A DNA stretch of 64,000 bases from an uncultured Lachnospiraceae bacterium (GTDB lineage Bacteria; Bacillota; Clostridia; Lachnospirales; Lachnospiraceae), in NCBI GenBank assembly GCA_947623185.1, contig CANQGL010000001.1, positions 17,788-81,787 on the forward strand, given 5' to 3'. Positions 56,692 through 64,000 of this stretch are shown piece by piece. Position 1 is the first letter of the stretch; the number at the start of each line of letters is the position of its first letter. The notes under the pieces are model-generated. The model ran no database searches. It was not told the DNA's origin and worked only from the letters and a program-made list of their open reading frames with translations. The position numbers were made by a program, and so were the translations under genes.

Positions 56692-58875
56692 ATGGCTTTA
56701 AGAATTGCACTGGCGGGAAACCCGAACTGCGGCAAAACGACCATGTTCAACGCCCTCACGGGCGCGAACCAGTATGTCGGAAACTGGCCGGGGGTCACCG
56801 TTGAGAAGAAAGAGGGCAGACTAAAGGCTGCCAAGGGAAGCGAGGAGATCATCATCACCGATCTCCCGGGAATTTATTCCCTGTCCCCCTACACGCTGGA
56901 GGAGGTCGTAAGCCGTGATTATCTGGTAAAGGAGAAACCAGACGCGATCATCAATCTGGTCGACGCAACCAATATCGAGAGAAACCTTTATCTGACAACG
57001 CAGATCCTCGAGATCGGGGTTCCGGTCGTCATCGCCTTAAACATGAGCGACCTGCTCGCAAAGAGCGGCGATCAGATTGACACAAAGAAGCTGGGACAGA
57101 TCTTAGGGTGTGAGATCGTCGCGACCTCGGCCCTTAAGGGAACCGGCCTTAAGGAGGTTGTGGAGCGCGCCGTAAGCGCGGCAAAGAAGAATGCGTGGAC
57201 TGCTCCGGAGCATGTTTTCCCGGTCGCTCTGGAGACCGCGATCGGCAGGGTCGAGGAAAGCATCGACGGTCTGGTCGACGGAACGAACCGGCGCTGGTAC
57301 GCGGTCAAGCTGCTTGAAAAGGACTCCAAAGTCATCGAACAGCTCGCGCTTCCGGCTTCCGTCATGGCTCAGATCAACCGCGAGGTTTCTTCCCTTGAAA
57401 AAGAGATGGACGACGACACCGAGAGCGTCATCACCGACGCCCGCTACGGCTACATCTGCGACGTGATCGAGAAGGCGGTCAAAAAAGCCCCGAAGGCGCT
57501 CACGACCTCCGACAAGATCGATAAGATCGTCACCAACCGGATCCTCGGCCTGCCGATCTTCGCGCTGGTCATGTGGTTCGTCTATTACATATCGGTCACG
57601 ACCCTCGGCACCATGGGGACCGACTGGGCGAACGACACCTTTGTCGGCGGCATCATGGAGGCCGTCTCCGGACTGCTGGAAGGCGCGGGAGCGAGCCCGC
57701 TGATCGTCGGTCTGGTCGTGGACGGGATCATCGGCGGCCTGGGCGCGGTGTTCGGCTTCCTGCCCCAGATGGCGATCCTGTTCCTGCTCCTTTCGATCCT
57801 TGAGGACTGCGGCTACATGGTCCGCATCGCGTTCGTCATGGACCGCGTGTTCCGTCACTTCGGGCTGTCCGGCAAGAGCTTTATCCCGCTTCTGATCTCC
57901 TCCGGATGCGGGATCCCCGGGATCATGTCCTCGAAGACGATCGAGAACGATAACGACCGCCGCCTGACGATCATGACGGCGACCTTCGTTCCCTGCGGCG
58001 CAAAGCTCCCGGTCATCGCCATGCTCGGCGGCATCCTGACCGGCTGGGCGACCGGCAACTATGAGGCGGCCGGTTATGTCGCCCCGCTCATGTACTTTAT
58101 CGGCGTCATCGCGGTTTTGGTCTCCGCGATCATGCTAAAGAAGACGAAGCCGTTCTCCGGCGAAGCCGCGCCGTTCGTCATGGAACTTCCGGCTTACCAT
58201 ATCCCGTCCGCCAAGACGGTCCTTATGCACACATGGGAGCGCCTGTGGGGCTTCATCAAGAAAGCCGGAACGATCCTGTTCCTTGCCTGTGTCGTCATGT
58301 GGGTGCTGTCCACCTTCGGTTTCGAGAACGGCGGCTTCGGGATCGTCGAGGACGTTTCCAACAGCATCATGGCGATCCTTGGCGGCGCGATCGCATGGCT
58401 GTTCACTCCGCTCGGCTTCGGCAGCTGGCAGCCGGTAGCGGCCTCCATCTCCGGTTTCTCGGCGAAGGAAGCGATCGTTTCCACGATGGGCGTTCTGGCG
58501 AACGTCGACGAGGAGCTGGTCGAGGAGACCACGGTCGTTGCGGCGGCCGTAAAGTCCTGGTTCCCGAGCGCGATCGCGGCGTTCTCGTTCCTGCTCTTTA
58601 ACCTGCTCGACTCCCCGTGCCTCGCGGCCATCGCGACCATGGCGCAGCAGATGCAGTCCAGGAAGTGGTTCTGGTTCGCGATCATCTATCAGAACGTGTT
58701 CGCCTATGCGGTGTCGCTCTGCGTTTACCAACTCGGCACGGCGGCGACGGGCGGACCGATCGGGATCGGCACCGCGGCTGCGGTGATCGTCCTTCTGTTC
58801 ATGCTTTACATGCTGTTCCGTCCGGATCCGTACAGGAACCGGAAACAGACGGTCAAACGGTCTGTGGCGGCATAA
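56692..58875 (+). CDS. feoB: ferrous iron transporter FeoB
   Basis: IALAGNPNCGKTTMFNALTGANQYVGNWPGVTVEKKEG...DLPGIYSLSPYTLEEVVSRDYL plus Gate/core TM domains. Confidence 0.98.
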   Translation: MALRIALAGNPNCGKTTMFNALTGANQYVGNWPGVTVEKKEGRLKAAKGSEEIIITDLPGIYSLSPYTLEEVVSRDYLVKEKPDAIINLVDATNIERNLYLTTQILEIGVPVVIALNMSDLLAKSGDQIDTKKLGQILGCEIVATSALKGTGLKEVVERAVSAAKKNAWTAPEHVFPVALETAIGRVEESIDGLVDGTNRRWYAVKLLEKDSKVIEQLALPASVMAQINREVSSLEKEMDDDTESVITDARYGYICDVIEKAVKKAPKALTTSDKIDKIVTNRILGLPIFALVMWFVYYISVTTLGTMGTDWANDTFVGGIMEAVSGLLEGAGASPLIVGLVVDGIIGGLGAVFGFLPQMAILFLLLSILEDCGYMVRIAFVMDRVFRHFGLSGKSFIPLLISSGCGIPGIMSSKTIENDNDRRLTIMTATFVPCGAKLPVIAMLGGILTGWATGNYEAAGYVAPLMYFIGVIAVLVSAIMLKKTKPFSGEAAPFVMELPAYHIPSAKTVLMHTWERLWGFIKKAGTILFLACVVMWVLSTFGFENGGFGIVEDVSNSIMAILGGAIAWLFTPLGFGSWQPVAASISGFSAKEAIVSTMGVLANVDEELVEETTVVAAAVKSWFPSAIAAFSFLLFNLLDSPCLAAIATMAQQMQSRKWFWFAIIYQNVFAYAVSLCVYQLGTAATGGPIGIGTAAAVIVLLFMLYMLFRPDPYRNRKQTVKRSVAA

Positions 58876-58899
58876 AAACCAAAAACTGCGAATTTTATC

Positions 58900-58938
58900 G
58901 GGCCATACCTGTATAAAAAGGTGTGGCCCTTGTTTTTT
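58900..58938 (+). terminator. intrinsic terminator after feoB
   Basis: GGGCCATACCT-gtataaaa-AGGTGTGGCCC then T-rich. Confidence 0.85.
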
Positions 58939-58974
58939 TATACACAAAAATGTAAATTAATAACGATTCTTCTA

Positions 58975-59003
58975 TTGACAAGAGGGCGAAAAGTATTTAA
59001 ACT
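58975..59003 (+). promoter_or_regulatory. sigma-A promoter of peptide-transport operon
   Basis: TTGACA-N17-TAAACT. Confidence 0.55.
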
Positions 59004-59138
59004 AGGAAAAGTAACAAAAATCCGGCGGGACGCTTGGGGGAAAGAGGTCCGGAAAGCCGCCGGGAAAGAATCTTTATACAAACGGAAGAAAGGAAGCATA
59101 TGGCGCTTCGCTTTCCGGTGTCCATATGGATGAGAGTT

Positions 59139-60851
59139 ATGAAAAAAATCTTTGCAATGCTGCTTTCGGTATCTCTTGCGGCGACACTGATGACCGGATG
59201 CGGCGGATCGGACTCCGGTTCCGAACCGGCTGCTACGACTGCGGCGGCGGAAAATGCCGGCGGCAGCGCTGCCGAAACGGAGGCCGCTGAGGCTGCGGAG
59301 GGCGAAGGAAGCTCGATGACGGTCGCTTTCCATTCGTACTTCACGACGCTTGATCCGGCTTTAAACACCGAGACGGTCAACTCCTATGTTCTGACCCACC
59401 TGTATTCCGGAATGTTCCGGAAGGACACAGACGGTTTCGCACAGCCGGAGATGTGTGAGGACTACACGGTCTCCGACGACGGACTGGTTTATACCTTCAA
59501 TCTTCGCGACGACATTTACTGGAGCGACGGAACGCCGGTCACCGCACAGGATTTCGAGTACTCCTATCTGAGAGTGCTTTCCTACGGCGCGGACAACGCC
59601 TGGGGCTCCAACGACTTTGTAAACTTTATCGAGGGCGCTGCCGAGTACAACGAGAAAGCGCTTACCGCGGGCAATTCCTTTGATCTGACGACCGAGGATC
59701 ACAGCGGCGTCGGCATCGAGGCCGTCGACGATAAGACCTTCGTTCTTACGCTCAGCAAACCCTGCCCGTACCTTCCGGGTCTGATGTGCAGCAACGGCTG
59801 GCTGCCGGTCCCGCAGGGAACGCCGCAGCACGATTCGCTCTGGGCGTTCGAGGCCGGATATCCGACCAACGGACCGTACAAGCTGACCGAAGTCAACGAG
59901 ACCGAGAAGGCCGAGCTTGTCAAGAACGATCAGTATTTCAAGGCCGACGAGATCACGATGGACGCCATCACGATGCTCTGCATGCCGGAGCAGGATGCGA
60001 AGGCGCTTGCCTTTAAGTCCGGCGAGATCGACGCTGCGACCGACGTCTCCATGGACACGGCTTCCGCTTATGTTGGGACCGACAGTTTCTGGATGATGAA
60101 CATTTACTGCAACTACTTCCTGGCGATCAACTCCGGTTCCACGGGACCCGAGTGGGCGAAGAACGCCAATATCCGCCGCGCCCTTGCCCTTGCCATCGAT
60201 AAGGACGCCCTTAGCGATATCCTCGGCGGCGCGGAATTCTACCCGCCGTTAAACGGTTATGTCCCGCACGGCTTAAACGGCGTGAGCGGAGATTTCCGTG
60301 AAGAGGGCGACGCGGACGGCTATACGCTTTCCTACGATCCCGACGAAGCGATCGCTCTCCTTGCCGAAGCCGGCTACACGGAGGACAATCCGCTTTCGAT
60401 CACCTATAAGTATTCCAACAACGGTATCCACGGCGACGTCGCCACGGCTCTGGAGCAGATGTGGAAAGCGGTCGGCATCAACGTGACCTTCGAGGCCGTC
60501 GAGTCCGGAGTTTACTACGATCAGCTCGACCAGGGCGATTTTGAGATCTGCCGTTACGGTTACAGCGCGGCCGATTCGCCGATCCAGTTCCTTGAGCTCT
60601 GGACCACCGGTATCCAGGTCGTCGCGGCGGTCGACGATCCCGAACTGGATCAGATGTGCGAGGACGCCCGCCATATCGTGGATCCCGAAGAGTACGCGCA
60701 GAAGCTCCATGAGATCGAGGATTACCTCGTCGAGGAGAACGTGTATGTGATCCCGCTGTTCGATTTCCCGACTCCGGCCCTGATCCAGAACGTCACCGGC
60801 CAGGAGATGAACGGAACCAACCCGTTCTTCGGACACTGCACGATGAAGTAA
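59139..60851 (+). CDS. oligopeptide ABC transporter substrate-binding lipoprotein (OppA-like)
   Basis: Lipobox LMTGC; SMTVAFHSYFTTLDPALNTETVNSYVLTHLYSGMF...DDIYWSDGTPVTAQDFEYSYLRVL. Confidence 0.93.
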   Translation: MKKIFAMLLSVSLAATLMTGCGGSDSGSEPAATTAAAENAGGSAAETEAAEAAEGEGSSMTVAFHSYFTTLDPALNTETVNSYVLTHLYSGMFRKDTDGFAQPEMCEDYTVSDDGLVYTFNLRDDIYWSDGTPVTAQDFEYSYLRVLSYGADNAWGSNDFVNFIEGAAEYNEKALTAGNSFDLTTEDHSGVGIEAVDDKTFVLTLSKPCPYLPGLMCSNGWLPVPQGTPQHDSLWAFEAGYPTNGPYKLTEVNETEKAELVKNDQYFKADEITMDAITMLCMPEQDAKALAFKSGEIDAATDVSMDTASAYVGTDSFWMMNIYCNYFLAINSGSTGPEWAKNANIRRALALAIDKDALSDILGGAEFYPPLNGYVPHGLNGVSGDFREEGDADGYTLSYDPDEAIALLAEAGYTEDNPLSITYKYSNNGIHGDVATALEQMWKAVGINVTFEAVESGVYYDQLDQGDFEICRYGYSAADSPIQFLELWTTGIQVVAAVDDPELDQMCEDARHIVDPEEYAQKLHEIEDYLVEENVYVIPLFDFPTPALIQNVTGQEMNGTNPFFGHCTMK

Positions 60852-60868
60852 ATATTTGACTGACAAAG

Positions 60869-60904
60869 CGATGGGAGGTCAGAGGAACGGCCTCCCGTCG
60901 TTTT
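60869..60904 (+). terminator. intrinsic terminator/attenuator after oppA-like gene
   Basis: CGATGGGAGG...CCTCCCGTCG-TTTT. Confidence 0.7.
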
Positions 60905-60990
60905 ATGTATACCTCTTTACGGGAGGGCGGAGACGCCCGTCACATGCGGAGACGGCTCCGCGGGAATAAACGTTTAAAGGAAGATTGGTT

Positions 60991-63000
60991 ATGGACAGGA
61001 TCTTGATCGAGGATATCGCGCGCATCCGCTGCGCCGGAAAGGTCCGGATGAGCCCGGACGGCGCTTACGCCGCTTTCGTGGTGGAAGAACCGGATCATGA
61101 GAAAAACGATTATACGGACAACATCTGGCTTGCGGACCCGAAGACCGGAAGCTGCGGCCCGCTTACGTTTTCGGGGAAGGACGGAAACTTTATATGGGAC
61201 GACGGGAGAACGCTCCTGATCCCCACCGTGCGGACGCCGGAGGACAAACCGGAGGAGCCGGAGGAAAAAACGGTGTTCTACCGCCTGCCGGTCTGCGGCG
61301 GCGAGGCGCGGAAGGCGTTTTCGGTCCCCGCGAACGTGACCGGGATCGAAAAGATCGAAGACGGCCTTTACTGCATGGCGGTCCTCACGGATCGTTACCG
61401 CCCGGATCCGAAGACCGCAAAAAAGGAGATCTGCCTGGAAGAACAGGATTATCATGTGTTCGAGGAGCTGCCGATCTGGGGCAACGGCAGGGGGTTCGTC
61501 GCGGGCAAGCGCACGGCGCTGTTTCTGTATGACGAGGCCGCCGGGAGCCTGACCCGACTGACCGGAGCGGACACGGACGTATCCGGGTTCTATGTGAGCG
61601 GCCGCGAGATCCTCTGGATCGCAAAGACCTGGAACGGCGTGATCCCGGTCTGCAGCGAGGCGGCTGTCTATGACCTGGATACGGGAAACACCGAATGTGT
61701 GGTGGAAGCCGGGAAGATGAAGATCTCTCACGCGGCGTTCTGCGGCGGCGGGATCGTCCTGACCGCCACGGACATGGAACCGTGGGGGACCGGCCAGCTC
61801 TGCGATTTTTACCGCTACGACCGAAAGACGCGCACGCTCGCGAAGGTCTGCGGACATCAGGATCTTCACATCGGGAACGATCTGCTGCTCGATACGCAGG
61901 CGATCGGCGGGAGCGAATGGAGAGCGGTCGGCGAGGACGTTTACTTTACCGGCCAGAGCAGGTTCAGCAGCGATCTGTACCGGCTGACCGCAGACGGCAG
62001 GATCGAGAAGGCGCTCGATTTTGCGGGCGGATGCATCAGCTGTTTCGACACCGACGGAAAGACGGTGTACTTTGTCGGAAGCGCTCCGGATTCCTGCGGG
62101 GATCTGTACCGCGCCGCTCTGGGTGAGCATGAAAACGCCCCGGAGGCCCCCTGCCGCCTTACCGATTTAAACGATGAGCTCCTGGCCGGGAAATACACGG
62201 CGAAGGCGGAATACCTGTCGTTTACGGACAGCGACGGTTATTCGATCGACGGCTGGGTGCTGAGACCGATCGACTACGATCCCCAGAAGAAATATCCGGC
62301 GGTCCTTGAGATCCACGGGGGACCGCGGTGCGCCTACGGGGCCGTTTTCTTCCACGAGATGCAGGTCCTTGCGTCCATGGGTTATTTTGTGTTCTACTGC
62401 AACCCGAGAGGGAGCGAGGGATACGGCGAGGAGTTCGCGGACCTGCGCGGAAAGTACGGCACGATCGACTATAAGGATCTGATGGAATTCACCGATCATG
62501 TGCTGGCGCGGATCCCGCAGATCGATCCGGCCCGCATCGGCGCGGCCGGCGGTTCCTACGGTGGCTTCATGTGCAACTGGATCGAGGGCCATACGGACCG
62601 CTTCGCGGCCATCGCCTCCCAGCGCTCGGTATCGAACTGGGTCGCGGACTTCGGCGCGAGCGAGATCGGCGTCACCTTCGACCGGAACGAGATGGGGGCC
62701 ACGCCGTGGAACGGCATGGAAAAGATGTGGGAACAGTCCCCCTTAAAATATGCCTGCAACGCGAAAACGCCGATCCTGTTTATCCACTCCCTGTGCGATT
62801 ACAACTGCACGATCGACCAGGGCGTCGAGATGTTCGCGGCGATGAAATACTTCGGGGTCCCGTCCCGCATGTGCGTGTTCGAGGGCGAGAATCACGAACT
62901 TTCCAGAAGCGGGAAACCGAAACACCGGATCCGCCGCCTGCGCGAGATCACGGACTGGTTCGAACGATATGTAAAAGAAGGAGGACGGGCAGATGGCTAA
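60991..63000 (+). CDS. S9 family prolyl oligopeptidase / acylaminoacyl-peptidase
   Basis: C-terminal alpha/beta hydrolase: YPAVLEIHGGPRCAYG...GAAGGSYGGFMCNWI...TPILFIHSLCDYNCTIDQGVEMF...FEGENHELSRSGKPKHR. Confidence 0.93.
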   Translation: MDRILIEDIARIRCAGKVRMSPDGAYAAFVVEEPDHEKNDYTDNIWLADPKTGSCGPLTFSGKDGNFIWDDGRTLLIPTVRTPEDKPEEPEEKTVFYRLPVCGGEARKAFSVPANVTGIEKIEDGLYCMAVLTDRYRPDPKTAKKEICLEEQDYHVFEELPIWGNGRGFVAGKRTALFLYDEAAGSLTRLTGADTDVSGFYVSGREILWIAKTWNGVIPVCSEAAVYDLDTGNTECVVEAGKMKISHAAFCGGGIVLTATDMEPWGTGQLCDFYRYDRKTRTLAKVCGHQDLHIGNDLLLDTQAIGGSEWRAVGEDVYFTGQSRFSSDLYRLTADGRIEKALDFAGGCISCFDTDGKTVYFVGSAPDSCGDLYRAALGEHENAPEAPCRLTDLNDELLAGKYTAKAEYLSFTDSDGYSIDGWVLRPIDYDPQKKYPAVLEIHGGPRCAYGAVFFHEMQVLASMGYFVFYCNPRGSEGYGEEFADLRGKYGTIDYKDLMEFTDHVLARIPQIDPARIGAAGGSYGGFMCNWIEGHTDRFAAIASQRSVSNWVADFGASEIGVTFDRNEMGATPWNGMEKMWEQSPLKYACNAKTPILFIHSLCDYNCTIDQGVEMFAAMKYFGVPSRMCVFEGENHELSRSGKPKHRIRRLREITDWFERYVKEGGRADG

Positions 63001-63913
63001 ATACCTGGTTAAACGGATCATCCTCGGCGTGGTCACGCTGTTTACGCTGGCGACGATCACCTTTTTCCTCATGCACATGATCCCCGGCTCGCCGTTTGCC
63101 GGAGAGACCAGCAAGCTTCCGGCCGCGGTCAAACAGATCCTGATCGAGAAATACGATCTCGACAAGCCGCTCCTGGTCCAGTACGGAAAATACTTAAAGA
63201 ACGCGGCGACCGGCGACTTCGGCACGTCGCTCAACCGCAAGGGGATGGCCGTCATGGACATCATCGGAAAGGGCCTTCCCTATACGGCCTCGCTCGGCGC
63301 GGTGGCCTTCTGCGTGGCGATCGTCGTCGGGATCTTCCTCGGGACGGTCTCGGCGTTTACCAAAAAACAGTGGGTGAACAGCATCGTGGCCTTTATCGCC
63401 ACGATCGGCGTCAGCGTGCCGAGCTTTCTGATGGCGCTGCTGTTCATGCTGCTGTTCGGCGTGATCCTGCACGCGCTGCCGCTGATCGGCCTGACCTCGT
63501 GGAAGCACTACATCATGCCCTCGGTCGCGCTCGCGCTGGCTCCGATCGCGATGATCTCCCGTCTGACCCGCTCAAGCCTCAGGGAGGTCATGCGCCAGGA
63601 CTACATGGTACTGGCGAAGAGCAAAGGCACCTCGCGCATCAGAGTCATCGTGCGCCACGCCTTAAAGAACGCGATGATCCCGGTCATCACTTACGCGGGC
63701 CCGCTCCTGGCGACGCTCCTGACCGGTTCCTTCGTTGTTGAAACGATGTTTTCGATCCCCGGGATCGGCTCGGAGTTCGTCTCCAGCGTCTCCAACCGTG
63801 ATTATACGCTGATCATGGCCTTAACGATCCTGTACGGTTCATTTATCATTATCGCCAATATCGTGACCGACATCATCATTGCCATCGTCGATCCGAGAGT
63901 GCGGCTGAAATAG
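62993..63913 (+). CDS. oligopeptide ABC transporter permease (OppB/DppB-like)
   Basis: MAKYLVKRIILGVVTLFTLATITFFLMHMIPGSPF...EKYDLDKPLLVQYGKYL...ARSKGTS-like LAKSKGTSRIRVIVRHALKNAMIPVITYAGPLLATLLTGSFVVETMFSIPGIG. Confidence 0.95.
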   Translation: MAKYLVKRIILGVVTLFTLATITFFLMHMIPGSPFAGETSKLPAAVKQILIEKYDLDKPLLVQYGKYLKNAATGDFGTSLNRKGMAVMDIIGKGLPYTASLGAVAFCVAIVVGIFLGTVSAFTKKQWVNSIVAFIATIGVSVPSFLMALLFMLLFGVILHALPLIGLTSWKHYIMPSVALALAPIAMISRLTRSSLREVMRQDYMVLAKSKGTSRIRVIVRHALKNAMIPVITYAGPLLATLLTGSFVVETMFSIPGIGSEFVSSVSNRDYTLIMALTILYGSFIIIANIVTDIIIAIVDPRVRLK

Positions 63914-64000
63914 GGGGTGTCGAGGTCGTAGTTGATGATGAGGTCGCCCTCGCCGCTGAGGCCCTCCTCGTCAAAGACGGCTATCTTCTGGCTCACGGCG

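Noticed and set aside
57103-63264. Long antisense or alternate-frame ORFs (e.g. 57103-57858, 58135-58947, 60940-62130, 62571-63080)
   Set aside because: GC-rich third-position shadow ORFs of feoB, oppA, S9 peptidase and oppB; Arg/Asp/His-rich translations with no domain signature.
1-64000. tRNA, rRNA genes or prophage structural genes
   Set aside because: No recognizable tRNA/rRNA sequence or phage structural proteins seen by eye; tRNAscan-SE/PHASTER would be decisive.

Overview
This 64 kb window comes from a Firmicutes genome (Lachnospiraceae-like by protein resemblance; this is an inference). It is dominated by a large mosaic exopolysaccharide/capsule locus, about 0.8-43.6 kb. The locus starts with a sigma-A promoter, a structured leader and a LoaP/NusG-type antiterminator. 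It continues with a Wzz-like protein, two Wzy-like polymerases, two Wzx flippases, two initiating phosphoglycosyl transferases, many glycosyltransferases and precursor-synthesis genes. Precursor genes include an Fkp-like fused kinase/pyrophosphorylase, a KpsF-type SIS/CBS isomerase, HAD phosphatases, and a pentulose-P epimerase with an IspD/TarI-like cytidylyltransferase, a polyol dehydrogenase and a TagF-like transferase. The most unusual content is a glycyl-radical enzyme (CxEP catalytic motif, RVWGFSAYF radical loop) and its radical-SAM activase, flanking a Wzx flippase inside the glycan locus. Other notable items are a G11 tract splitting an acyltransferase gene (phase-variation candidate), an IS110 element with a foldable upstream bridge-RNA candidate, a Gtr-like three-component decoration module, a B12-type radical SAM enzyme, and IS110/IS256 relics. 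Downstream are two AAA-ATPase/PD-(D/E)XK genes between diverged repeats, an AEC transporter, an RloA/RloB (AbiL-like) defence pair, greA, a 2HCT transporter, a flavodoxin/rubredoxin/FprA set, a Fur-box-controlled feo operon, and an Opp-type transporter with an S9 peptidase. All functional calls come from reading the protein sequences and recalling families; no searches were run.
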